Assembly: GCA_021234155.1 (NCBI GenBank)
Contig: JAJEKV010000002.1
Location: 20,273,761 to 20,337,760, forward strand
DNA: 64,000 bases
DNA from: Isoetes taiwanensis
Taxonomy: Eukaryota > Streptophyta > Lycopodiopsida > Isoetales > Isoetaceae
Direction of reading: 5' to 3'
The position numbers were made by a program, and so were the translations under genes. Position 1 is the stretch's first letter, and every line of letters begins with the position of its first letter. Below, one piece after another: positions 9,783-19,088 of the stretch. The notes under the pieces were generated by a model that ran no database searches, was not told the DNA's origin, and saw nothing but the letters and a program-made list of their open reading frames with translations.

Positions 9783-10630
9783 CCCGGAGGAGAAGTGTCC
9801 AGCCCCACATGCCTACCCACTAGGCCATCAGCCCACTCCATAGAGTCATCATCTAGAGCCAGAGGATTAATCACAGCAATGTGACCCACAGCCGCTCTAC
9901 ATGACATTCCACTTCCAACACGTGTTGGAAGTCCCCCCAGGCACCTCCATAGAGTCATGGGCCACACTAGTCTCTCTAGTATCTACCTCCAACCGAGCTA
10001 CTCCAGCCACCTCATGCTCAAGACATACCGCTCTTAGGGACATCCCCCGGGATCACCAGCCCCTCCCCACGGCCCTATCCTCAGACCTAGCCACAACCAA
10101 ATCATCTGAGGCCCTCCCCTAAGCCACCACGCCCCTAGCCCCGCCATCCTCCGGGCGGCCGTGACAAGAAGCCCCGCCGGGCCTCGCCCCACACCACCTC
10201 TCCCAACCACACCACCTCGGCCCAACTCCACTCCATCAAGACCACGGAGTCCCCTCGCCAAGGCGTGGGGAACAGAGGAATCCTGGGCCCCTGCATAAGC
10301 ACCCGCAACCCCTACCACATCACCAGCACCAACAGGATCATCAACAGGGTCAGATGGTAGCACAATAGATGGAAACATCCGCCGGATCTCAGAGCCATTC
10401 AAAAGCTTCAATCGGAAGAGAAAATGCCAGGGACCACTACGCACTGGAAGAGAAGTGGGCACAGGCTGCAAAGCAGGCAGAGCAACACAGATCTTGGGGA
10501 CCTGCACAATAGAATGAGCCAAATATACACCCAGGCCATTAGCCATAGAAACCAAGAAATCAGACACCATCAGATCAGGAGGAAGATCAACAAGGTGACG
10601 GTGCAAACGCACTAATGACCTGTGGTGCAA
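9779..10630 (-). pseudogene. LINE ORF1 (DUF4283-like, gag-like RNA-binding protein)
   Basis: The minus-strand frame at 10034-10630 begins LVRLHRHLVDLPPDLMVSDF and continues with a small hydrophobic block and PKICVAL. This matches the tail of DUF4283, typical of plant LINE ORF1. A Gly/Arg/Ala-rich low-complexity stretch follows. Its position directly upstream of the endonuclease agrees. The usual CCHC zinc knuckle was not seen. ORF1 proteins coat LINE RNA. The N-terminal half of DUF4283 appears missing, so the LINE may be slightly 5' truncated near 10,640. Confidence 0.55.
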
Positions 10631-10798
10631 TTGCAGATTCCTTTGCAGTTTTGACCATAAAAAAAAAAAACAACTATCAAAAAAAAAAGTTGCATTCCAA
10701 ATATGGCCATTTTAAAAGCGGGCGACAGATTTTGTATTAAGACACACTAAGAAAATGCACTTTCTTACGAAACAAAATACAAAGGGAAGGAAGGAAGT

Positions 10799-10812
10799 CT
10801 ATGCGCGCATAG
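10799..10812. repeat. Single palindrome beyond the 3' end of the minus-strand gene
   Basis: This is a perfect CTATGCGCGCATAG, 75 bp past the stop codon of the minus-strand gene. It is the leftmost copy of the element A palindrome and helps place the left border. Confidence 0.85.
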
Positions 10813-10886
10813 ACAATAAAGTTATATTTCAATAATATAATACAATAATATAGGCACATAAAAAAAATTCATTTTTTTAGCACACA

Positions 10887-13800
10887 CTATATATCAAGAG
10901 GAGGTTCCTTGTGAGGAAGTTCATCATCAGAATCTGGAGGAGGGAGAACCTTAGTAGAGCTATCAGGATTAACTTCCTCAGTGTCTGAGGCATCCTTCTC
11001 TTCGTCAACCTTTTGAATCTCTTCCACTTATTTTGGCAAAACGTCTCAAGAAAGAATCAGATTCAGCATAAGTAAATGGAGAATCATCTTCACGGCTATC
11101 AGGTAGCTTGAACCCATAAGGAATATCAGCAATACATAAAGAATAATTGCCAGGTTTCAATGTATGGTCAAGTTTGACACAATTTCCATGATATATCTGG
11201 TATAAACCATTCTGGCCAAACATGTCAAACCTTTCAAATTCTGTTGGTACAAAACTTTGCTCAGCTTCTTCCTTCTTCTTAAGCTTTAGCGCTCTTCCTT
11301 AGCAAGTCTAACCATGTTAAGAAACCCGGCGGCATCGGGTCCTTCTTTTTTCTAAAACCACGTAAAACGACTTTTAGTACAAACAAGAAGGCGAAAGTTT
11401 AAAGTGTTTTCCTATGCAAAGATAGCAACATAGTAACGGACTTCTTGTGGTGCTATGCTTACATAGACATACAACAAGAAAACAGCCTTGGTAAGAAGAA
11501 AACAAAGGTTCCTCAAGTGTTAGCCTATGCGGCGATAGCACCACAAGAATGGACTTCTTCGTGAATGCTTTATGCGGCGATAGCCACACAACAAGAAAAC
11601 AACTTACAAGAAGAAGAAAAAAACAAAAGTTCAAGTGTGAGCCTATGCGCGCATAGCACCACAGTAACGGACTTCTTGTAGTGCTATGCGCGCATAGGCA
11701 GACAACAAGATAAGCAGGGGAACAAGAAATTTTACCCAGTTTGTAAAATTTGAAGCGTATTGGTTTATCTTTTTTCATCCCAGCGACCATGTAGGGTAAG
11801 TCTTTAACTTTTTCCCGTGTGTCACTGGTTAAGGTGGACCATGAGTTCTTTGCCGACAGAGTGCACAATCCTTTTTGGTCGCAAAAGTAAGGAGTGTTAA
11901 AAACTTCGGGAACGTAAACTACCGGTGAGGACTAGCAAGAACTTACCGTTTGAATTCACTCGCACTTCTTCCAAGCTAAAGTGGCCATTCACCACCTTTC
12001 GCAGCGACACCTCACAAACCTTTTTTCGTATTTTTTTAGACCTTGCATTTCCCGCCAAACCATGATACCCATGTCCTTCTGTTTAGCAGGTTCAGTTTTT
12101 TTTCTTTTTGGATCCTTCGCCTTCCCTTTAGATTTCAGTGTACCATCAGCAAACATATCAAAAAAAATTTCTTGAAGTTCCCAGACCTAAAAAGGAACAA
12201 GAAAGAAATAAAGGTAAGAAAATAGAATGGCTATCAAGCATGGTCAAAGAACTTGAGAAGAAAGTTATCTTACACGTCCATGCCGAAAAGCTAGTTGGAA
12301 GTAGTTGTCGTACTTCACAAGAGATGCTCTGGCATCACTGGAGTTGTACGTTAAGCAGCACTCTGTAGCACACTGCTCTTTAAGAGCCAGATATAGGTTT
12401 TGATCATCCTTTATATCTTTGTCACCTTTGTGCTCTGTCCTAAAAAGCTCGTATTCCTTGTGCATAAACTTAATTTTATCTATGAAGCTCATGCTCATCC
12501 GGATATTCATTGTCCACGTTAGGCTCATAAAAAAGCAACTTGGCTTCAGAGTCGATGACACCCACGTAAACAAATGCAAATATCGAGAGAAGCGGTGTTC
12601 TTTAGTTTCTTTGTAAAGTCTGCCTCCTCGCCTTTAAAAGCCGTGGAGTGCCACCCAAAACAAAATATCTGTAGCTTTCATCCTCTTCCTTTACAAAAGA
12701 ATCCCTTTCATTGCACTGGGAAGGGTCAACAATGCAAATGTGTGGAGCTGTAGCTGCATTTGGTCTGTCCCTTATACGTTCCTTAAGAGCAGACAAATGA
12801 CCCGAGTAAATTTTTCTTACTTGCAAAGGCCTCTCGCCAGACTCATCCTTTGGGCACAACTTAACACAATCAACCTGCAAGTGCATGATACCAGGCACAC
12901 GACATCTCAGCTCAATTTCTTCGAGCTTCCTAGAAGCCATGTCCTTTTCCTTACTGGCAATCCTTGTACCCGGTGCTGGAGGCAAAGTAACCTTAGTGCC
13001 TTTTTTTGATGCCTTGCTAGTTGGTGGAGCAGTGTCAGTCACTAGGCCTGCCTTGTAATAATTTCTTTTGGCTTTTTTTTTTCTTGGCCTCTCCACCACT
13101 TCAACCTCAAACTCTTCCTCCTCAGATTCGGATTCCGAAGGTTCATCATCCACTGTTGCCAACTCAACAGTTTCTGATATTCTGGGGAGGATTAGCTTGG
13201 CAGGAGATGGCATGGCATCCTTTATCAGCTTAGTAGGAGGTGCGCTTGAACTTAACAGAGGATCCTTGGTCAAAAGAAGATCTTTTAGTATAGAAAGAAG
13301 ATCCTGCAAACAAAACCTATGATGTCATAGGCCAAACATGTTGGTAAAGTCTTCTCGCAAGGTGAAAATAACACTTACAATTTTACTCTTCATTCTTGCT
13401 CGAATGTAGCCTTGCATATCTTAGGAGAAGACAAACTTCGGCAAAAATGAACTATCAACATGATATATATGTTGATCGCCCTTGGTGGTGGTGGTGGCAC
13501 TTGATGTGGTACATACCAAACAACTCAACATCTACAAACCGCCACATCTTCTCAAGCTTTCTAGATCCCCGTGTTTGCTTGCTTGGATCTCGTAACAAAT
13601 GTATAAATATAAAAAATGCGCAGTTGCTGGTTCACCGGTGCCCCTGACAAGCAACCACTGCTGATCCTTACAAAAATAGGAGCCATCATCGGCCTCCTCA
13701 AAATGCTGCTGACTTGTGTCTATGCGCGCATAGGCAAAGCTTATGAAAAAAGCTTTGTGTCTATGCGTGCATAGGCAGAGCTTACGAAAAAAGCTTTGTG

Positions 13801-14100
13801 TCTATGCGCGCATAGGCAAAGCTTATGAAAAAAGCTTTGTGTCTATGCGCGCATATGCGCGCATAGGCAAAGCTTATGAAAAAGACTCAAACCAAACAAA
13901 ACATACCTAGAACTGAGGAAGAAGGCCAGAAATACTTAAGAAATTGACATTTTTAATCGTTTTGGAGGCAGCCAAAACAAGCAAATAATGCACAAAAAAA
14001 AATTAAAAGTGAGCTAATTAAGTAGCAGCTAAGATCTTGACGTACCTTCCACCTGCCATTTGTCGCGTGTCTATGCAGCTTCTTATAGAATTCGATAGGT
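10887..14100 (-). CDS. Element A minus-strand multi-exon gene, C-terminal methyltransferase-like segment
   Basis: Putative exons on the minus strand are 14100-14047 (has LPIEFYKKLH), 13716-13379 (FEEADDGSYFCKDQQW, later WRFVDVELFGMYHIKC), 13309-12274 (acidic stretch, basic RPRKKKAKR likely nuclear signal, then KIYSGHLSALKERIRDRP), 12186-11736 (VWELQEIFFDMF, VYVPEVFNTPYFC) and 11351-10887. Introns begin GTAAGAT, GTAAGTG, GTAAAAT or GTACGTC and end in AG. The last exon has GLYQIYHGNCVKLDH and LCIADIPYGF, shaped like the opening of an N6/N4 DNA methyltransferase (GDC..L then DPPYGF, with Pro to Ile). It ends in an acidic tail. Several single-base shifts break the frame. The gene may target or modify element DNA; that is inference. 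A partial second copy lies at 18513-19088. Confidence 0.5.
11005..11235 (-). other. Methyltransferase-like motif region of the minus-strand gene
   Basis: Within the last exon, EFERFDMFGQNGLYQIYHG is followed by NCVKLDHTLKPGNYSLC and IADIPYGF. In amino-methyltransferases a GDC..L phrase precedes a hydrophobic strand ending in (D/N)PPY, the catalytic motif IV. Here it reads DIPYG. The FxGxG cofactor motif is not seen nearby, so the domain is partial or diverged. An unrelated structural similarity is possible. Confidence 0.35.
11412..11697. repeat. Palindrome array 1, in an intron of the minus-strand gene
   Basis: Six copies of the CTATGCGCGCATAG palindrome start at 11412, 11453, 11525, 11570, 11643 and 11684. 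They form three higher-order units of about 115 bp, each with two palindromes 41-45 bp apart. The spacers share ACGGACTTCTTGT and AACAAGAAAACA phrases. The last two palindromes are perfect and the first four carry changes in the GCGC core. The whole array sits in the intron at 11735-11354. Confidence 0.85.
12602..13309 (-). other. Longest exon piece of the minus-strand gene: acidic and basic linker plus conserved block
   Basis: This is 235 codons without a stop. Residues about 45-70 are Glu/Ser-rich, followed by RPRKKKAKRNYYKAG, a likely nuclear localisation signal. The C-terminal half (LEEIELRCRVPGIMHLQVDC then KIYSGHLSALKERIRDRP) is the part also present at 18513-19088, which shows it is the conserved portion. 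The exon begins right after a TTTGTTTGCAG acceptor at 13310. A base shift near 12610 breaks the frame into the next piece. Confidence 0.6.
13720..13866. repeat. Palindrome array 2, exactly 41-bp period
   Basis: Copies start at 13720, 13761, 13802 and 13843, each 41 bp apart. The last is a fused double (13843-13866). The spacer is GGCAAAGCTTATGAAAAAAG then CTTTGTGT, which itself holds an AAGCTT..AAGCTT inverted pair. The array lies in the first intron (14042-13717) of the minus-strand gene. It is the most regular array in the window. Confidence 0.9.
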
Positions 14101-14109
14101 AAAAAAAGT

Positions 14110-15030
14110 GTAGTAAGTGTGAAGGCGGAGGTCGAGCGCCCAGGAGCTTCGGTCTGTATGCAGAAATGTGCGCCCTTCTTTCCTATTTATTGTCTATGTT
14201 ACTACTTGGATATTCTCTATGACATTATACATGAAGAGTGTGGCGTTCATTTCATGCAGTCCTTTATGGAGTGTCAAGCCCACACAAAGTCTCTTCGTCT
14301 TCCCCGCTCTTCCTTTACACTTTTGTATCTTATCTTGTCTTCCTTCGCTTGAGCTATAGAAGTTATTAATACGTCTTCCCTGTGCTCAAGTAGGTAACAG
14401 GCTTATCTCTCACAGTAATTTTTGATATCTTGTCTATGCGCGCATGGGCAACGAGAGTTCATCTTACACCCGGGCTATGCGCGCATAGGCAAGCTACTAT
14501 TATTTCTATTTTAATTAGTTAGTGTACTTCCTTACTTAGTACATGCATAGTAGGTGTGGTGCATGTTTGTTTTCGAAAGTCTGGGTATTTGTCCATTTTG
14601 CAAAGATGGATGGCAGCCACTCAAGAAAAGTTTTCTATCACCGCTGCCGAATCTTATATTATTGCCTTGAGGCGGGTTCAGCACACCCAGACAAAGCAGT
14701 GAAGACGAAGATTTACGTGATAGTCCATCTGGAAGCTTTGTTTCTCCGTCACCAATACAGTTAATGCGCGGGTCTACCTCCTTTCAAACTCCTTCACCAA
14801 CACACGTTCTCTGGCGTTCTTACGTGTTTAGAACACCATCTCCCCCTCACTCCGACAAAGGCGTTTCCTCGGCCTCACCTACTCACCACGACCCACTCAA
14901 TTTTTGAAACTCCTTCATCTCTCTGGGGGAATTGCAACCGTTCCTTGCAAAACATAATTGATTCGTAGAGAGACCTCTTCAGCGTGAAGAAGGCCCCTCG
15001 TTAACCCAAAGGGTCACGAGGATGACCTAC
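14110..15030. promoter_or_regulatory. Divergent intergenic region of element A
   Basis: This stretch separates the 5' ends of the two divergent genes and should contain both promoters. It includes palindromes at 14434-14447 and 14475-14488, again 41 bp apart. Short open frames here (14119-14764) show no family resemblance; some may be undetected 5' exons. I cannot place a TATA box with confidence. Confidence 0.4.
14434..14488. repeat. Palindrome array 3, pair 41 bp apart in the divergent promoter region
   Basis: CTATGCGCGCATGG at 14434 and a perfect CTATGCGCGCATAG at 14475 are spaced 41 bp. The spacer (GCAACGAGAGTTCATCTTAC..) is unlike the spacers of arrays 1, 2 and 4. The spacing is thus kept while the spacer sequence is not. 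Confidence 0.85.
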
Positions 15031-15032
15031 AA

Positions 15033-18000
15033 ATGTTAAGGAGGAAATCTAGAACATTGTTTCCATATTCCTCGGTTGAGAGCGAGAAGGTTAACGACAC
15101 AACTATTGAAGGCGAACTTTTGTACTCGAGAAAGACCTATCATAGGCTCCGGCCGCAACGTAAGCCCCTTGAGCTTTTCGGCCTTGAGAGAAATCCATAC
15201 AAAAGTGCAAAGAGATTTAAGAGGGACCCTACAAGAAGGGCATTTAGGACAATATTGCTAAATCGGTTGATGGGACTAACTTACATGAGGCAGCTAAGGC
15301 GTCTGGCTTGTTGTCAAAAGAAGTGTATCGTCCTTAAGGCAAACAAGACAATCCTTCTTGTCTATGTCTAAAGGTGACCGGGAATCCTACCTAGCATATC
15401 CGCGTGAGGGCTGAGCGAGGCGACGGTTTTCATACTACGTGTTGAATGTAACCGTTTGCCGGTGGCTTTCAAAAGAATACATGCCATTGGAAGTCGCCAG
15501 CATGTCAAAGGGGGTACAAAAGCGGTTAGGTAAATCCATGCATTGGCGACTCATCGCCACCCAAAGAAAGTAGTTGGTGTGCACCGCTTGGAAGCAAAAG
15601 CATGGTTGGTGGGCTTCTTTGACTCAAAGCGTGGCGACTACCCAACAGTCCTGTTCATCATCTTACGGACAAAGCATTACCAAGAAAGAAGTCTACATCA
15701 TGTCTGAGATCTCTTACGATCTTCAAGTCGGTCGTTCATATCCTACTCTTACTTCTTAAGATTGTGGAAGCAAGAATTCAATCTTGTTAGGATCCCAAAA
15801 AGGCACCGGTTCTCGGTATGTTCTACATATTACGTATTGAAGGAGAAAAGGTCCATGGCAAAGAATCTTCGAAAAAGCACGTTCTTTGATTCAAAGTACC
15901 GTTCCCATGTCTATCGCCAGATTTCGTACTGAGGGTTAACTAGATTTGTCTTTTTTGTCTATCGCGGCGCATAGCAAGGAATTTGGTCTATCGCAAGATA
16001 GCGTGCTTCCTATTTTCTCGGTCGCTTGTCTATCTTGGCGCATAGCATGCTTTCCTATTTTCTTAATTTGTCTATCGCGGCATAGCATGCTTCCTATTTT
16101 CGTCGGTTTTGTCTATGCGGCGCGATAGCATGCTTCCTATTTTCGGGCGGCTTGTCTATCGCCGCATAGCATGCTTCCTATTTTTCTCGTCGGCTTGTCT
16201 ATCGCCGCATGGCATGCTACGTTTTGTGGTCATTTGGTCTATCGTGCATGGCGTGCTTCCTATTTTACGGCCGCTTGTCTATCGCGGCGCATGGCATATA
16301 CATTTTTCACGGTCGCTGGTCTATGCGGCGCATGGCGTTATACATTTTTCTCGGTCGCTTGTCTATGCGCCGCATAGCGAAACTAAATACGTGTCATTGT
16401 GTCTATCGGCGCATAGCAAAGCAAGTATTTGAAAAAGCTTTGAGAGGCCTCTTGAATACATGTCCACGTGGTAGTAGATGGCATGGATCAAAAGAAGGCG
16501 TCCCTTCCACATTTTATAAATGTTCCTAAGGATTTAGATATGAAGCTGACTTCTTGAAGTTGCATCTAGTTGGTGCTTTTAGTTTTTCAGTGGTGGTTAA
16601 GTCGCGAGTATTTTTGGCGCACCCAAATATACGGTGATCCTAATCTCACGGTCACAATACTGAACAAGATTCTTCTGGCAACGGAGAAGTTGCCTTCAGT
16701 GCTCTACATACAGCTAGACAATACAAGCAGGGAAAATAAAAACCAAGTTCTATTTGCCTACTGTGCAATGCTGGTCCGATTAGGTATCTTAGAAAGGTCA
16801 AGGTTGGCTTCTTACTTGTTGGCCACACGCATGATCAAATAGACCAAATGTTCAGTCGATTTTCACGAAGGTTGCGCAGAAAAAGGCATTTTAATCGTAC
16901 TCTTTGTGCAGAGTGATCGAGAAAGCCTACAATCCAACACCAGTTGTCGAAGTGCTTAGCGAGACTTGTGATTTTCGTGAATTTGTTTTCCAACGACAGT
17001 CTGACACAGGTCCTGCTATTCACAAGTTGAATAATTTGACCTTTCAGCATCATGTGAAGTTCTTTCTCAGAGAAGGTAATGCCATTCTTCAAGGAAAGTA
17101 CTTTGTAACCGCATCGGCTTCCGAGAGGCAGGGTTACAATTCTTGAGGCGTGTTCACGAAGTTAAAGAAATGAGAAGAGCCATTCAGCAGCCACTGAAGA
17201 GTGCCATAGACAACACTGAGAAGAACAAAGACAAGAATCCTCTTGTCTCACTATCCAGCATGGAGAAAAGCATAAGCTCGTGTTTTAAGTACTTTAATGA
17301 GGAAGAAAAGGGCTGGTGGGAAAATTTCTTTGAAACCATGAAACACGTGACCATGTCCTTAAACAGCATCACTTTGGAGATTCCTTTTCGTTGGCCTAGT
17401 AGCCAAACCTCTCCTCCTGGCGAGGATGCCCAAGGAATTGCGAGAAGAATCATTAGCAATACCGTTATCAACAAGGAGCACGTTGATGCGTGCAATGTAC
17501 ACAGGATCTCGGCGTGCACTCAAGAAAAAAGGAAGGTCAAACTCGGAGAAACTTGCATTTGCGGAAAGGAATGCTAGTGGTCGTACCTTCAACCGGCGAT
17601 GGCCTAAGAACGTCCTTTTGGATTGCAAGGGTTAAAGACATTGTTTATAAAGACAACCTACCCTCGGTGATAAAAAGTTCCTTTGGTATGCCACTAAGGA
17701 TCTGAGATCCATTTGTTGGTGGTATGATCTGTGATAATTCCTTTTAAGAAAGGGCCGGAAAATAGTGAATAAGAATCACTTAGACAACGGACTGGCTTAA
17801 ACTCAAGTCTTGGCTTACGATTTTACTTTAAAAGGTTGATAAGAGACTTCGCAGAACAACTTGTAAACTTGTTGAAGTCTTTTCGGCGAGGATAGCGAGG
17901 GCGAAGGCCGAACAAGGCGAGGATAAGCGTTCGGTACTGTTAGCTCTTCCACCACTTCAAAGCGATCTTTGAGGAGAGTGTCAATGAGGAGAGTGATCAC

Positions 18001-18052
18001 CGGTCACGAAGGCATTGATGAGCACGACGACATTCCAACACGCTCTTCTTAA
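15033..18052 (+). CDS. Element A plus-strand DUF7869-like protein, probable transposase
   Basis: Exon pieces: 15033-15930 (basic LRRKSRTLF start; then CC..C-type and YYVLNVTVCRW blocks in shifting frames), an intron of about 0.5 kb filled with palindrome array 4, then 16500-18052. The second part has LPSVLYIQLDNTSRENKNQ near 16690-16750 and, one frame over, VGHTHDQIDQMFSRFS near 16815-16870. Together these are the signature of the family I know as DUF7869, seen in animal and seed-free plant mobile elements. KAYNPTPVVEVL, a long helical stretch (17143-17577) and a VVVPSTGDGL..SFWIARV C-terminal block follow. The Asp of QLDN and the HTHxxIDQ residues could form an RNase H-like metal site; that is inference. 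Many single-base shifts interrupt the frame. Confidence 0.55.
15959..16416. repeat. Palindrome array 4, twelve degenerate copies in an intron of the plus-strand gene
   Basis: Copies start at 15959, 15988, 16030, 16072, 16113, 16156, 16199, 16239, 16279, 16321, 16363 and 16403. After the second, the steps are 40-43 bp. The spacer is CATGCTTCCTATTTTCGTCG-like. The outer CTAT and ATAG arms are kept, but the GCGC core is altered in nearly every copy (CGCGGCG, GCCG, CGG, TTGGCG). The array sits between exon pieces of the plus-strand gene. Confidence 0.85.
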
Positions 18053-18144
18053 AGGGCATTAAGCTACTCGTGTAATTTGAATATTTGTACTGACTATACA
18101 TGACTAGTTTGTACAATGTAAGTCTTTCAAACTTAGGATCCCCG

Positions 18145-18227
18145 CTATGCGGCAAGATAGCATTTTGCAATTTTGTATCTTTTGTAGCAAACTATTTTTG
18201 TGCCTTGCCTATCTTGGCGCAAGATAG
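18145..18227. repeat. Palindrome array 5, beyond the 3' end of the plus-strand gene
   Basis: Two degenerate copies (18145-18160 and 18209-18227, the latter CTATCTTGGCGCAAGATAG) lie about 90 bp past the inferred stop. They mirror the lone palindrome at 10799 beyond the other gene's 3' end and mark the right side of element A. Confidence 0.7.
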
Positions 18228-18229
18228 CA

Positions 18230-18512
18230 TGTGTCTTTGCTCCTTCAAACAATAAAAATGTATCTGGCTCCATTTTATGGTTTTGTCTTTAAAATTTGTC
18301 AAGAATTTGCTCGTTGTTTCATTTTGCGACTTTCTGAATGTGTACCTAAAACAATTAAATTAAATTATTATTTTTATACCTAAAATGGGGATGTCAAATT
18401 AAAAAGACGCCAATTTCTTGGTAATTTTGACCCCTAAAATGGCTACCGAATTCGTAAATTTAGGGTCATTTTTTTAATTGACCCCCCAAAAGTGGCTGAA
18501 TTTAATGGTATC
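18230..18512. other. AT-rich spacer with short degenerate repeats
   Basis: No gene is seen. The phrases CCTAAAATGG and TTTTAATTGACCCC recur in slightly different forms (18380-18490). This stretch probably contains the right border of element A, but I found no inverted-repeat partner on the left. Confidence 0.3.
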
Positions 18513-19088
18513 TTAGGGAATCTTTGAAAGATGCTTTTTATTAGTGCAAACGCAAGTCATTAGTGCGTTTGCACCGTCACCTTGTTGATCTTGAATCTGG
18601 AACCAACACGGGATTTTAACTGTTGTCAAAGAACTGGTGGACATTGCCCTATAATTGATATCTTTATCACCCTGATGCTCCGACCTAAAAAGTTCATATT
18701 CCTTATGCATAAACTTGATTTTGTCAGTGAAGCTCATGCTCATCCGATATTCATTATCAACATTATGGCTCATAGCAAGCAACTTGGCTTCAGAGTCAGT
18801 GACACCCACGTAAACAAACACAAATATTTGCGAGAAGCAGTGTTCTTTAGTTTCCTTATAAAGCTGCCTTCTCGCCTTAAAGCTGTGGGTGCCCCCCAAA
18901 ACAAAATACCTGTAACTTTCATCCTTTTCCTTTACAAACAAATTCCTGTCCATGCACTGGGAAGGGTCAACAATGCAAATGTGCAGTGTTGTTGTTGCAT
19001 TTGGTCTATCTCTTATTCGTTCTTTAAGAGCAGATAAATGACCAGAGTAAATTTTTCGCACTTGCAACAGTCTCTCACCAGACTCATC
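18513..19088 (-). pseudogene. Partial second copy of the element A minus-strand gene
   Basis: The minus-strand frame repeats the conserved block of the first gene: VRKIYSGHLSALKERIRDRP, HICIVDPSQC, ESYRYFVLGGT, then VGVTDSEAKLL and MSFTDKIKFMHKEYELFR. Here the block is read in one frame, whereas the 12265-13309 copy is broken by indels, so this copy shows the true reading order. Homology ends near 19,088 on one side and after GDKDI near 18,655 on the other. No palindromes flank it. It is a truncated paralogue. Confidence 0.7.

Larger units (their letters stand above)
1614..10640 (-). mobile_element. L1-type LINE, interrupted by a 4.2-kb insertion
   Basis: A minus-strand non-LTR retrotransposon is visible in the order ORF1 (9779-10630), endonuclease (9593-9782 then 4505-5386), reverse transcriptase (3132-4483), zf-RVT (near 2060-2150) and a 3' A-tail seen as a T-run on the plus strand (1614-1632). 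The endonuclease is split by an insertion at 5399-9580. Frames are broken by several single-base shifts, so the copy is decayed or carries sequence errors. The ORF1-EN-RT-zf-RVT order is that of plant L1 elements. No target-site duplication was found around the whole element. Confidence 0.85.
10740..18240. mobile_element. Element A: two divergent multi-exon genes with phased palindrome arrays
   Basis: A minus-strand gene (10887-14100) and a plus-strand gene (15033-18052) diverge from a shared region of about 0.9 kb. About 27 copies of a palindrome with consensus CTATGCGCGCATAG lie from 10799 to 18227 in the introns of both genes, in the intergenic space and beyond both 3' ends, but almost nowhere else in the window. 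That shared signature is why I treat the block as one unit. No terminal inverted repeat or target duplication was found, so the borders are approximate. The plus-strand protein carries the signature of a DUF7869-type mobile-element protein. Confidence 0.6.

Noticed and set aside
10631-10700. CAACTATC-A10-GTTG hairpin as a transcription terminator
   Set aside because: Rho-independent terminators are bacterial; here it is an A-rich tract at the LINE border.
11412-16416. Palindromic repeats with 27-bp spacers look superficially like a CRISPR array
   Set aside because: Spacers within an array are alike, repeats are short and degenerate, no cas gene is present, and the setting is a spliced eukaryotic element.
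10740-18500. Terminal inverted repeats for element A (ATGGCCATTTT near 10,710 versus AAAATGGCTACC near 18,440)
   Set aside because: Only a short AT-rich match that does not extend; not better than chance.
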